Positions 42,600 to 51,496 of a stretch of 64,000 nucleotides of DNA are shown here, one piece after another. The notes beneath the pieces are model-generated. The model was not told the DNA's origin, did not search any database, and saw only the letters and a list, made by a program, of their open reading frames with translations. A program made the translations under genes and the position numbers. The DNA is from Lichenicoccus sp964246745 (GTDB lineage: Bacteria; Pseudomonadota; Alphaproteobacteria; Acetobacterales; Acetobacteraceae): NCBI GenBank assembly GCA_964246745.1, contig CAXTRK010000011.1, positions 1-64,000 of the forward strand, given 5' to 3'. The number at the start of each line of letters is the position of its first letter. The stretch's first letter is position 1.

Positions 42600-43988
42600 T
42601 CAGGCGCCGATCGAACGCAGCTTTCGGCCGGCCATCAGATTCCGCTCGAGATTCTCGAGTGTCACTCCCTTGGTCTCCGGCACCAGCGCCAGGGTGATGA
42701 TGATGAACAGCGCGTTGAAGCCCGCGTAGAGCCAGAAGGTCTGCGCATGGCCGAACGTGTTGAGCAGCGTGAGGAAGGTCAGGCCAACGACAAAGTTTGC
42801 CGCCCAGTTGGTGAAGGTCGATGCCGCGATGCCGAAGTCGCGGCCCTTCAATGGCTGCACTTCCGAGCAGACCACCCAGATCAGCGGGCCTGCCGAAAAG
42901 GCGAAGCCGGTGATGAAGCAGAGCAGGACAGCGATCGCGCCGTAGCGTTCCGCCTGCGTGTGGATGCCGGCGAAGATCAGCGCGCCCAGGATGCCCATTC
43001 CCAGGGTCATCACCGCAAAACCAACAGTGAGGATCGGCCGACGCCCGGCGCGGTCGACCAGTCCGATGGCGATGAAGGTTGCCAGCACATTGACCACGCC
43101 GACGATGGCAGTGCCCCAGAGCTGCGCGTGATGAGCAAAGCCGGCCAGCTTGAAGATGCTTGGCGCGTAATACATCACGACGTTCATGCCGGTGAACTGC
43201 TGCATTACCTGCAGCAGCACGCCGAGCATCACCGAGCGGCGGAAGTTCGGGTTGCCGGCGAACATCGACCAGCCATGCTGCTTGGTTTGCAATTGCTCGG
43301 CGATGTCGGCCGACTCGCGCCGCGCCACTTCCGGATCACCGCGCAGTTCGGTCAGCACACGCGTCGCCTCGGCGTCGCGTCCCTGCATCTTCAGCCAGCG
43401 TGGACTATCCGGCAGCAGGAACACGCCGGCGAAGAACAGCAAGCCCGGCACCGCGACCAACCCCAGCATCCAGCGCCAGGCGCCATTATAGGACAGCAGC
43501 GCGTCGGAGATGAAGGCGACCAGGATGCCGACGGTGACCATGAGCTGGTAGGTCGAGATCATCGCGCCGCGGCGGCGCTCGTCGGCGATTTCGGAAATAT
43601 AGAGCGGAGCGGTGAAGGTCGCGAGCCCGATCGCCAGCCCGAGGATGACCCGGCCGATCAGCAGCACGGTCACCGTCCAGGCAAACGCACAGAGCAGGGA
43701 GCTGGCGATGAACAAGGCGGCGCTCACGATCAATGTGCGTTTGCGGCCGAAGCTCGCGGAGAGATAGCCCGCGATCAACGCGCCGGCCGCGGCGCCGAGC
43801 ATCATGCTGCTGACGATCCACTCCTTGGCCACATCGTTGATGTGGAAAGTCTTGCCGATGAAATCCAAGGCCCCGGAAATCACCCCGATGTCGAGACCGA
43901 ACATCAATCCGGCGAGCGCCGCCAGACCTCCGGTCAGCAGCGTCTTCATATTGCCCGTCGTGGAGCGGGCTTCATAGGTTGTGCTCAT
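42600..43988 (-). CDS. Sugar porter (MFS, galactose/xylose/arabinose type)
   Basis: Proton-coupled sugar importer of 462 residues with 12 membrane helices. Signature motifs include GLDIGVISGALDFI in helix 1, the loop motif LSASFGRKRTLIVSAALF, RVILGLAIGLATFTAPLYISE, LPDSPRWLKMQGR, QQFTGMNVVMYYAPSIFK, DRAGRRPIL and the terminal VPETKGVTLENLE. AAGGAGGAG lies 8 nt before the ATG at 43988. It is convergent with the catabolic operon and divergent from the porin, which makes D-galactose or L-arabinose the likely substrate. Confidence 0.93.
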   Translation of the reverse strand: MSTTYEARSTTGNMKTLLTGGLAALAGLMFGLDIGVISGALDFIGKTFHINDVAKEWIVSSMMLGAAAGALIAGYLSASFGRKRTLIVSAALFIASSLLCAFAWTVTVLLIGRVILGLAIGLATFTAPLYISEIADERRRGAMISTYQLMVTVGILVAFISDALLSYNGAWRWMLGLVAVPGLLFFAGVFLLPDSPRWLKMQGRDAEATRVLTELRGDPEVARRESADIAEQLQTKQHGWSMFAGNPNFRRSVMLGVLLQVMQQFTGMNVVMYYAPSIFKLAGFAHHAQLWGTAIVGVVNVLATFIAIGLVDRAGRRPILTVGFAVMTLGMGILGALIFAGIHTQAERYGAIAVLLCFITGFAFSAGPLIWVVCSEVQPLKGRDFGIAASTFTNWAANFVVGLTFLTLLNTFGHAQTFWLYAGFNALFIIITLALVPETKGVTLENLERNLMAGRKLRSIGA

Positions 43989-44180
43989 CGGTTGGCTCCT
44001 CCTTGCCTGTTCTCGTTATCGGCAGCCGCGACCTGTCTGTTGCATGACGGCTACGCATAGGCGTGCGGGAACAAGCAGCATCATCACTCCCCTGCGAGCA
44101 GTCTGTAAACCCGCGCTGGACCTGCGATTGTGCCGAGCGCGGCCTTGATCCTGTTAACGCGGCCTCCGAAGGAGAAATCC

Positions 44181-45662
44181 ATGAAGCACGTGTGGTGGCG
44201 TGTTCAAATTTTCTGCGGCCTGCTCGGCTTTGTCGCCTGCGTCGCGTTGCAGCCCGGCCCCGCCTGGAGCCAACAGCCGGCGAACGCAACAAACGCAACC
44301 AATCAGCCGGGACAATCGGCGCCGCATGCAGGCTTCGCGGCCGGCCCCAGCCAGCAGATTTCGACTCCGGGACTCGGCCCGCTCTTCGGCGCGCCGTTCT
44401 CGGAAGACCACCTGTTCGGCGATTGGCAAGGCGCACGGAGCTGGCTCGCTGATAAAGGCGTCGCTGTCGATCTCGACTGGCTCACGGAGAACAGCGGCAA
44501 CATCACCGGCGGCCGCAGAGAGGCCTTCGACTTCGCCGGCCAGGTCGGCCTTGAGATCGATCTCGACCTCGACAAACTGGCAGGTCTCAGCGGCTCCGCG
44601 TTCCATTTCATGGCCGTCAACGGCAATGGCCGCAACACCTCGTTGGACGCGATCGGCGATGATCTCGCCACCACCCAGGAGATCTATGGCGGACGCGGCA
44701 ACGTCATTGCCCATCTCGTCTATGCCTATTTGGAGCAGTCCATCGACAAGGACCGCATTGATCTCGCCGGCGGCTGGATGCCGGTGGGCACCTATTTCGC
44801 CGCCTCGCCGCTCTATTGCCGCTTCATGAACGTGCTGTTCTGCGGCAACCCGCATCCGCTGCCGAATTATCCGGGCGAGGAGGACTGGCCGCAGGCGTCG
44901 TTCGGCGGTCAGGTCCGCTGGGTGCCGGTGCCGCAACTCTACTTCATGCTTGGGCTGCACTCGACCGACACCGATTTCAACACCGGCGGCGGCGGCATTT
45001 CCGGTTGGGCATGGGCGGATCCGCACAAGTCCGGCGTGTCGATCCCGGTCGAGCTTGGCTGGGTGCCCCGGTTCGGAAGCCACAATCTCGTCGGCCACTA
45101 CAAACTCGGCTATGACCATGACACGCACGAGTATGGCGACGTCTATCGAAGCCAGCTCGGCGGCCCTACCCTGCTCGTCGGGGGTCCGGCGGTCGACCAT
45201 CATCGCGACATGTACTATGTCCTGGTCGACCAGATGCTGATGCGGCTTGGCAAGACCGACACTGACGGCCTGATCGCCTTTGCCGGCTACCTGCATGCAA
45301 CCGACAGCGTGAGCCCCTTCACCCAGCACGCGTTCGTCGGCCTGACCATGACTGGCGACCCGTGGGGACGTCCAAAGGATTATGTCGGCATGGACTTTCA
45401 TTGGATTGAAGTGAGCGGGGACTTCACCCGCGCGCAGGAACTCGACGAGGCGCTCGGGACGCAGACCCCGCTCACGATCGCCGGGTCGGGGCCGGCCTAT
45501 GGGCCGCAAAATACCGAGCAGATCATCGAACTGAACTACAACGCCACGGTGTTTCACGGCGTCACCGTGATGCCCGACTTCCAATACCTGATCCGCCCGG
45601 GGGCCACCACGCGCACGCCGGATGCCGCCGTGCTCGGCTTTCGCACCAACGTCAACTTTTAA
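44181..45662 (+). CDS. oprB: OprB-family carbohydrate-selective porin
   Basis: Outer-membrane beta-barrel of 493 residues. A signal peptide covers about 1-30 (FCGLLGFVACVALQ to AWSQ). An Asn/Gln/Pro-rich linker follows, then LFGDWQGARSWLADKGVAVD, the OprB hallmark, with EQIIELNYNATVFHGVTVMPD and LGFRTNVNF at the C-terminus ending in Phe. AAGGAGAA is 5 nt before the ATG. It is divergent from the sugar porter, so the pair spans both membranes for uptake of the sugar used by the dgo genes. Confidence 0.93.
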   Translation: MKHVWWRVQIFCGLLGFVACVALQPGPAWSQQPANATNATNQPGQSAPHAGFAAGPSQQISTPGLGPLFGAPFSEDHLFGDWQGARSWLADKGVAVDLDWLTENSGNITGGRREAFDFAGQVGLEIDLDLDKLAGLSGSAFHFMAVNGNGRNTSLDAIGDDLATTQEIYGGRGNVIAHLVYAYLEQSIDKDRIDLAGGWMPVGTYFAASPLYCRFMNVLFCGNPHPLPNYPGEEDWPQASFGGQVRWVPVPQLYFMLGLHSTDTDFNTGGGGISGWAWADPHKSGVSIPVELGWVPRFGSHNLVGHYKLGYDHDTHEYGDVYRSQLGGPTLLVGGPAVDHHRDMYYVLVDQMLMRLGKTDTDGLIAFAGYLHATDSVSPFTQHAFVGLTMTGDPWGRPKDYVGMDFHWIEVSGDFTRAQELDEALGTQTPLTIAGSGPAYGPQNTEQIIELNYNATVFHGVTVMPDFQYLIRPGATTRTPDAAVLGFRTNVNF

Positions 45663-45676
45663 CTGGCGGCCTCGGA

Positions 45677-46063
45677 TCAGTTCACACTGCCATAGACATG
45701 TCCGCCGGAATTGGCGCGGCACGCGCATGGGCTGCCCGCTGATCGCGGCGCGGACAGCGGGCAGATATAAGCGCCGGCGTGGCAACGCAGTCCCCGCGGG
45801 TCATAGCTGGGCGCCGGAGCGTAGGCGGGAGCCGGGGCATAGGCGGGAGCAGGGGCATAGGCGACGGGCGGCGCGTAGATCACCGGAGGCGGATAGGCGT
45901 AGGCGGGCGCATAGAACGGATAACCGAAGCCGAAACCGAACGGCGCGAAGCCGTAGCCATAGCCAAAGCCGAAGAAGCCGCGCGCCTGTGCCGCCGCCGG
46001 CGCCATCACGCAGGCAATCAGCGCCGCGGCGAGCAGGAGAAGTCGAGCATGGGGGCGAGACAT
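45677..46063 (-). CDS. Secreted Gly/Phe/Tyr- and Ala-Pro-repeat protein
   Basis: A 128-residue exported protein of unknown function. The signal peptide is about 1-27 (LLLLAAALIACVMAPAAAQA). Residues about 28-50 are Gly/Phe/Tyr-rich (FFGFGYGYGFAPFGFGFGYP). Residues about 51-88 hold several Ala-Pro-Ala-Tyr repeats. The C-terminal 35 residues carry four Cys (RCHAGAYICPL, PCACRANSGG), probably two disulfides. GAGGA precedes the ATG. The composition suggests a surface or matrix protein. The repeats are also tandem at DNA level and may vary in copy number. Confidence 0.75.
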   Translation of the reverse strand: MSRPHARLLLLAAALIACVMAPAAAQARGFFGFGYGYGFAPFGFGFGYPFYAPAYAYPPPVIYAPPVAYAPAPAYAPAPAYAPAPSYDPRGLRCHAGAYICPLSAPRSAGSPCACRANSGGHVYGSVN

Positions 46064-46226
46064 GGTTGTTCCTCAAGGACTGGATGAGACAATACGGCAA
46101 TGTGCAACGGGCTTCAGAACACGGAAGTCACAAAGATTATCGCTGCGCCAAAACTCTGTGTGTCCTTGACCGTAACACGGCCTGCGCGTTCGCCGCGCGG
46201 GCAACGCAAGAGGTTCCAGGCTGCGC

Positions 46227-47423
46227 ATGCGCCATCTCCATCTCGATCCACTCGGCGGCGTGGCCGGCGACATGTTCGCGGCCAGCCTGCTTGACCTGTT
46301 TCCCGAGCATCGGGAGGACACGATACGCGCCGCGCAAAGCCTTTCGAATGTGGCCTGCCGGTTGCAAAATCACACCGATGGCACGCTCGCCGGCCGGCAA
46401 TTCATCGTGGACGCGCCCTCTCCTCATCACCACCATCATGTGCATTGGCAAGACATCCGCGAGAGGATCGCATCCGCTGATTTGCCCGAGCCAGTGCGGG
46501 ACCATGCCATTGGCATTTTCTCCTGCCTCGCCGATGCGGAGGCGCGCGTGCATGGCGTCGATCCCGATGCGGTGGCGTTCCACGAGGTCGGCGCCGCCGA
46601 CTCGATCGCCGACATCCTTGCCGCCGCCTGGATCATCGCGGCAATCGGACCGGCCACCTGGAGCGTCGCGTCTCTGCCGATCGGAGCCGGGCGGACCCGC
46701 ACCGCGCACGGGCCGATGCCGGTTCCCGCACCCGCGACAGCCTTGCTTCTGGAGGGTCTCGCCACGCATGATGACGGCATTGCCGGCGAGCGCGTGACGC
46801 CGACCGGCGCCGCCATCCTGCGACATCTTGGCGCCACGTCCGGCCCGCGTCCGCCCGGCATCCTGCGCCGCTCCGGGATCGGGCTCGGCACACGCGCCCT
46901 GCCCGGCATCAGCAACTGCCTGCGCGTGCTGCTGTTCGAAGCCGAGGCAGTGAGCACACAGGCTGGGGGCGCACAGGCCGGGCACCGTGAGCTTGCTGTG
47001 ATCAGCTTTGAGATCGACGATCAATCGGGTGAGGAACTCGCCGCCGGGCTCGACCTTCTGCGTGCGACGGACGGTGTGCATGACGTGATCCAGATGGCGG
47101 CGTTCGGCAAGAAGGGCCGGCTGGCGATTCAGGTGCAGGTGCTGGCACGGCTGGACGCGCTCGATGCGGTGGTCGACGCATGCTTCTGCGAGACCACCAC
47201 GATCGGTCTGCGCACCCATATCGTGCAGGGCCGCACGCTGCGGCGCCGCTTTGCCGAAGTGCCGGTGGAGGGTCGGACAATGCGGGTCAAGCGTGTCGAT
47301 CGCCCGGACGGTCCGACCAGCAAGATCGAGGCTGACAGCCTGCGGGAGATACCTGGACAAGCCGCGCGCACACGGTTGCGTCACGCCGCTGAGGCGCGTG
47401 GGGAGGGCGGGACTGATGCGTGA
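46227..47423 (+). CDS. larC: Nickel-pincer cofactor nickel chelatase LarC
   Basis: Inserts nickel into the pyridinium bisthiocarboxylic acid nucleotide to finish the nickel-pincer cofactor of lactate racemase and related enzymes. The 398 residues begin LHLDPLGGVAGDMF, contain the metal-binding HHHHHVHW run at 67-74, then FHEVGAADSIADIL, PAPATALLLEG, ERVTPTGAAILR and a C-terminal VIQMAAFGKKGR. In lactic acid bacteria larC is split and joined by frameshifting; here it is one continuous frame. It leads a larC-larE-larB operon. Confidence 0.93.
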   Translation: MRHLHLDPLGGVAGDMFAASLLDLFPEHREDTIRAAQSLSNVACRLQNHTDGTLAGRQFIVDAPSPHHHHHVHWQDIRERIASADLPEPVRDHAIGIFSCLADAEARVHGVDPDAVAFHEVGAADSIADILAAAWIIAAIGPATWSVASLPIGAGRTRTAHGPMPVPAPATALLLEGLATHDDGIAGERVTPTGAAILRHLGATSGPRPPGILRRSGIGLGTRALPGISNCLRVLLFEAEAVSTQAGGAQAGHRELAVISFEIDDQSGEELAAGLDLLRATDGVHDVIQMAAFGKKGRLAIQVQVLARLDALDAVVDACFCETTTIGLRTHIVQGRTLRRRFAEVPVEGRTMRVKRVDRPDGPTSKIEADSLREIPGQAARTRLRHAAEARGEGGTDA

Positions 47424-48216
47424 ACTCGACAGGCTTATGGCTGAGCTGTGCCGGCTCGACGACGCCGCAATCGCGGTCAGCGGCGGCATCGACAGCCTGA
47501 CCTTGGCGACGGCCGCCCAGCGCGCGCTGCCCGGGCGTGTCAGCATGCATCACGCGACTTCGCCCGCGGTGCCGGCGGAAGCCACGGCGCGCACGCGCGC
47601 ACTCGCCGCCCGGCAGCGATGGACACTCGACGTCTTCGACGCCGGCGAGTTCGACAACGCGGAGTACCGCGCCAATCCGGCCAATCGCTGCTTCTTCTGC
47701 AAAACCAGCCTGTATGGCGCGGTGGCGCGTCGTACCACCCGCACGATCCTGTCCGGCACCAATCTGGACGATCTCGGCGAATACCGGCCGGGCCTGGAGG
47801 CGGCGGAGCGGCACGCGGTGCAACATCCGTTCGTGCAAGCCGGCATCGATAAGCGCGGCGTACGGGCGCTCGCCGCCAAGTTAGGGCTTGGCGAGCTTGC
47901 CGAGCTGCCTTCGGCGCCCTGTCTGTCGAGCCGGATCGAGACGGGGCTGCGCATCGAGCCGCACGTGCTGGCGATGGTGCACGCGGCGGAGCGGCACGTG
48001 ATCGCGACGCTGTCGCCGCGCACCGCGCGTTGCCGTATCCGTGCGGGCGGGATCGTCGTCGAGCTGGATGAGGCGGCATTGCAGGCACTCGACGACGCGC
48101 GGCGGAGCGCGCTCGCGGCCGAGGTGGTCATGCTCGGACGCGAGGCGGGGTTGGATGCGCCGGTCAGCTTCGCGCCCTACCGCAATGGCGGCGCCTTCAT
48201 ACGGAAATCACCGTGA
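47416..48216 (+). CDS. larE: Nickel-pincer cofactor sulfur transferase LarE
   Basis: ATP-dependent PP-loop enzyme that converts the two carboxylates of the cofactor precursor to thiocarboxylates. The PP-loop is S22GGIDS27. C92 and C95 (RCFFCK) and C169 (PCLSSR) give three conserved cysteines. This matches the LarE class proposed to use a [4Fe-4S] cluster for sulfur delivery. The L. plantarum enzyme has one such Cys and sacrifices it. The ATG at 47416 overlaps larC by 8 nt and the larB GTG overlaps the stop by 4 nt. Confidence 0.93.
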   Translation: MRELDRLMAELCRLDDAAIAVSGGIDSLTLATAAQRALPGRVSMHHATSPAVPAEATARTRALAARQRWTLDVFDAGEFDNAEYRANPANRCFFCKTSLYGAVARRTTRTILSGTNLDDLGEYRPGLEAAERHAVQHPFVQAGIDKRGVRALAAKLGLGELAELPSAPCLSSRIETGLRIEPHVLAMVHAAERHVIATLSPRTARCRIRAGGIVVELDEAALQALDDARRSALAAEVVMLGREAGLDAPVSFAPYRNGGAFIRKSP

Positions 48217-48860
48217 GCGGGACGGAGTTCGTCCTCGACCAGTCGCGACCCGAGCGGGTCGGCTTCGGCGAGGCGGTCTATTGCGCCGGCAAGTCGGTGA
48301 CGCAGATCGCGGCGATCATCGGCGCGGCGGCGGCGCCGATTCTGCTGACGCGACTTGATGCCGCAGCCTTCGAGGCTCTGCCGGCGGCGGCGCGCGAGGC
48401 GCTCGACTACGATCCGGTCTCTCGTACGGCCTTCTCCGGCGCGCCGAAGCCCCTCTCCGCCAGCGGCCGGATCGCCATCGTCACCGCCGGCACCTCGGAT
48501 CTGTCGGTCGCCTACGAGGCGGCGCGCACGTTGCGCTTCAACGGACACGACGCCAGACTGATCGCCGATGTCGGCGTCGCCGGACTGTGGCGATTGATGC
48601 AACGGTTGGACGAGCTCCGACGCATGCGCGTGCTGATCGTCGCGGCCGGCATGGATGCGGCGCTGCCCAGCGTCATCGGCGGCCTGGTGGCGGGAGTGAT
48701 CATCGCGGTGCCGACCTCGGTCGGTTACGGCGTCGCCGCCGGCGGGCAGACGGCGCTGCATTCGATCTTGGCGAGCTGCGCGCCGGGAATCGTCACCGTC
48801 AATATCGACAACGGGTACGGCGCCGCCTGCGCTGCGCTGCGTGTCGCCGGAACAGAGTAG
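48213..48860 (+). CDS. larB: Pyridinium-3,5-biscarboxylate mononucleotide synthase LarB
   Basis: Carboxylates and hydrolyses nicotinic acid adenine dinucleotide in the first step of the nickel-pincer cofactor pathway. The 215 residues include RVGFGEAVYCAGKSVTQI, then IAIVTAGTSDLSVAYEA, ARLIADVGVAGLWRLMQRL, the AIR-carboxylase-like VLIVAAGMDAALPSVIGGLV, PTSVGYGVAAGGQTALHSIL and APGIVTVNIDNGYGAA. It is a little shorter than some homologues at the N-terminus. GTG start in a 4-nt overlap with larE. Confidence 0.93.
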   Translation: MSGTEFVLDQSRPERVGFGEAVYCAGKSVTQIAAIIGAAAAPILLTRLDAAAFEALPAAAREALDYDPVSRTAFSGAPKPLSASGRIAIVTAGTSDLSVAYEAARTLRFNGHDARLIADVGVAGLWRLMQRLDELRRMRVLIVAAGMDAALPSVIGGLVAGVIIAVPTSVGYGVAAGGQTALHSILASCAPGIVTVNIDNGYGAACAALRVAGTE

Positions 48861-48870
48861 GAGCAGATCA

Positions 48871-49929
48871 ATGGAACGACGCACCTTTATCAAAGCGACC
48901 GCCCTGAGTGCCGCGATGTCGGCACTTGGGCCGGCCGCCTATGCGCAGATCACCACCAGCCAGGGCGGCACGGTCAAACCGACCGGCCCGGTGACGTCGA
49001 AAATCCCGCAAAATCCGCAAATGAAATATCGGCCGCTGGGGCCTACCGGAGAGATGGTGTCGCTGATCGGCGTGGGCGGCTTTCATCTGGCCAAGCCGGG
49101 TGGAATGACCAGCTCGGAAGCGGTTCGCGTGGTGCATGCATCGATCGATAACGGCATCAACTTCTGCGATAATTGCTGGGACTATAATGCGGGCGAGAGC
49201 GAGGTACGGCTTGGCCGCGCGCTTGAGAATGGCTGGCGCGACCGCGTGTTCCTGATGACCAAGATCGACGGCCGCGATGCGAAGGCGGCGATGGGTCAGA
49301 TCGAACAATCGCTGAAACGGCTGAAAACCGATCATCTTGACCTGCTGCAGTTCCACGAAGTTATCAGGATGAGCGATCCGGAACGCATTTTTGCCCCGAA
49401 CGGCGCGATCGAGGCGGCGCTGAAGGCGCGTGATCAGGGCAAGCTACGGTATATCGGTTTCACCGGACACAAGAGCCCGGCGATCCACCTGCACATGTTC
49501 CAGGTAGCGGATCAGCACAACTTCCATTTTGATACGGTGCAGATGCCGCTCAATGTCATGGACGCGCATTTCGACAGCTTCCAGCACCAGGTGCTGCCGG
49601 TGGCGTTGGCGCACCATACCGCGGTGCTCGGCATGAAGGCGTTCGGCGATAAGTTCATCTATGAAAGCCACGCCGTCTCGCCGATCGACATGCTGCAATA
49701 TCCGATGAACCTGCCGATTTCCATACAAATCACCGGCATTGATGGCATGGATATTCTGCATCAGGATCTTGAGGCCGTAAGGACCTTTACGGAGTGGTCG
49801 CCAGAAAAACGCAACGAAATTCTCGCGCGCACGGCCAAGATCGCGGCCACCGGCAGCACCGAGAAATACAAGACGACGCATCACTTTGATGGGACTTGGC
49901 ACAATCCCCAATGGTTGACGCAAGCCTGA
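48871..49929 (+). CDS. Tat-exported aldo/keto reductase
   Basis: A 352-residue NADPH-dependent aldo/keto reductase fold with a Tat signal peptide (MERRTFIKATALSAAMS to AYAQ). The core shows PLGPTGEMVSLIGVGGFHLA, INFCDNCWDYNAGESEVRLG (the catalytic Tyr is in WDYN), VFLMTKIDGRD, LKRLKTDHLDLLQFHEV and YIGFTGHKSPAIHL. An exported enzyme that needs NADPH is puzzling unless it carries the cofactor through Tat. AGGAG lies 7 nt before the ATG, 10 nt after larB, so cotranscription is likely. An 18-bp direct repeat spans its stop codon. Confidence 0.9.
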   Translation: MERRTFIKATALSAAMSALGPAAYAQITTSQGGTVKPTGPVTSKIPQNPQMKYRPLGPTGEMVSLIGVGGFHLAKPGGMTSSEAVRVVHASIDNGINFCDNCWDYNAGESEVRLGRALENGWRDRVFLMTKIDGRDAKAAMGQIEQSLKRLKTDHLDLLQFHEVIRMSDPERIFAPNGAIEAALKARDQGKLRYIGFTGHKSPAIHLHMFQVADQHNFHFDTVQMPLNVMDAHFDSFQHQVLPVALAHHTAVLGMKAFGDKFIYESHAVSPIDMLQYPMNLPISIQITGIDGMDILHQDLEAVRTFTEWSPEKRNEILARTAKIAATGSTEKYKTTHHFDGTWHNPQWLTQA

Positions 49930-49949
49930 AGTGGTTGACGCAAGCCTGA
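49912..49949 (+). repeat. 18-bp direct repeat across the aldo/keto reductase stop
   Basis: TGGTTGACGCAAGCCTGA occurs at 49912-49929 and again at 49932-49949, separated by AG. The unit encodes Trp-Leu-Thr-Gln-Ala-stop, so it is a recent tandem duplication of the gene end. Confidence 0.85.
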
Positions 49950-49964
49950 CCCGCGGCCAACGCT

Positions 49965-51443
49965 TCACTCCAGCAGCACGGCGCGCAGCGACTGCCGCGT
50001 TCCCTCCGAGATGATGGCGCGACGAATGCCGGCGACCTCTGTGAGGAAGTCGGGATAGTTCTCCAGGCCCCAGCCGGCGAACACGCTCATGCCGAGAAAG
50101 GCGCCGGGATCGCTGGACGCGGCCATCGCTCGATCCGCGTCCGTCAGCAGCGGCTCAGACACCGAATAGGGCGTGCCGTCATCGTCATGTCCGCGCAGAT
50201 ATTCGGCGAACGCCGCCAGCAGGAAGGCGAGCCGCACTGAAATATGGCCGCCCGAGAGCACCGCCGCCGTCGTCTCGCGCAGGAACGCCGGCAATTTGGC
50301 GGAGCTCTGCCCGGCGATCCGTGCCACCTGGTCGCGGATCGCCGGATTCGAGAAGCGGCGCGTGATCAGGGCGGCATAGTCGTCGGCAGGCATGCCGGCA
50401 GGCGCCGACAGATGCGCAGCCGCATCGCGCGCCAGGAACTGCTCGAGCAGGGTGGCGACCGCCTCGTCCCGCATCGCCTGATGGACCAGAGAGAAACCGA
50501 GCAGCATGGACGGCAGCGCGATCATGCTGTGGCCGGCATTGAGCATGCGCAGCTTGACCAGTTCGTAGGAGGCGACGTCGCCGGTGAACTGCGCGCCCAC
50601 GGCGTCGAGATCAGGGCGGCCGGCGCAGAAATCGTCCTCCAGCACCCATTGGGCGAAGTCCTCGCGGAACACCGGCACGCGATCGCCGGCTCCGCTCTGC
50701 GCACGCAGGCGTTCGGCGTCGGCTTCGGTGACGACGGGCGCAATCCCGTCCACCATGCTGTTGGGGAAGCTGACGGCGCGCTCGATCCATCGCGCCAGAT
50801 CCGGATCGCGCGCCTGTGCAAAGCCGAGAAAGGCCGCGCGCGCAATGCGGCCGTTATGCATCAGGTTGTCGCAGCTCAGGATCGTGAAAGGCCCCGCGTT
50901 GGCGTCGCGCCGTCGGCGCAGCGCCTCGGTCACCAGGCCGAACACTGTGCGCGGCACCGATTGCGAGAGATCGTGCGCCACGTCCGGCTGCTCCACCCTG
51001 AAGCGGTTGCTCGCGTCGAGATTGTAGCCGCCCTCGGTGATGGTCATGCTGACGATGCGGATCGCCGGATCGGCCAGGCGGCGCAGCGCGGCCTCGGGGT
51101 CGTCTGGAGCGTGCAGGTAGTCGACGATCGACCCGATCAGCCGTACGGAAGCTGGCGCGTCCGGCGGACAGAGGGTCAGCGTGTAAAGTCCCTGCTGCGC
51201 CCGCATCGCGGCCGCCTTGTGGCGCTCGGCCGCGGTGTTGAGCACGCCGATGCCGAGGATGCCCCAATCGTCATGTCTGCCGTCGGCAAGCAGCCGGTCG
51301 AGATAAAACGCCTGGTGAGCGCGGTGGAAGTTGCCGACGCCGAGATGCGCGATCCCGGGCTTCACCCGCCCGCGATCGTAGGCGGGCCGGATCACCGCGC
51401 CGGCGGCAGGCGCGTCAAGCGAGGCGATCAGATCATTGTCCAC
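49965..51443 (-). CDS. Mannitol dehydrogenase-family polyol/hexuronate dehydrogenase
   Basis: A 492-residue long-chain NAD(P)-dependent dehydrogenase that interconverts a polyol or hexonate with a ketose. Motifs: GIAHLGVGNFHRAHQAFYLD (nucleotide-binding), SMTITEGGYN, FTILSCDNLMHNG, VSFPNSMVDGIAP, EDFAQWVLEDDF and the catalytic Lys in ELVKLRMLNAGHSMIA. Mannitol, arabinitol, fructuronate and altronate enzymes share these. A linked transporter is absent, so substrate is undecided. It is convergent with the aldo/keto reductase gene. Confidence 0.92.
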   Translation of the reverse strand: MDNDLIASLDAPAAGAVIRPAYDRGRVKPGIAHLGVGNFHRAHQAFYLDRLLADGRHDDWGILGIGVLNTAAERHKAAAMRAQQGLYTLTLCPPDAPASVRLIGSIVDYLHAPDDPEAALRRLADPAIRIVSMTITEGGYNLDASNRFRVEQPDVAHDLSQSVPRTVFGLVTEALRRRRDANAGPFTILSCDNLMHNGRIARAAFLGFAQARDPDLARWIERAVSFPNSMVDGIAPVVTEADAERLRAQSGAGDRVPVFREDFAQWVLEDDFCAGRPDLDAVGAQFTGDVASYELVKLRMLNAGHSMIALPSMLLGFSLVHQAMRDEAVATLLEQFLARDAAAHLSAPAGMPADDYAALITRRFSNPAIRDQVARIAGQSSAKLPAFLRETTAAVLSGGHISVRLAFLLAAFAEYLRGHDDDGTPYSVSEPLLTDADRAMAASSDPGAFLGMSVFAGWGLENYPDFLTEVAGIRRAIISEGTRQSLRAVLLE

Positions 51444-51496
51444 GCGCTCTGTTCTCCCAGACCCCGAGCCGCTTCATCGCGTTGCCTCTAAAGTTA

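Noticed and set aside
44154..45785. A 543-codon open frame on the minus strand
   Set aside because: Antisense of the OprB porin; no motif and implausible composition.
45801..46100. Overlapping frames on both strands around the repeat protein
   Set aside because: They arise from the Ala-Pro repeat DNA. Only the frame ending at 45677 has a signal peptide, a ribosome site and a sensible product.
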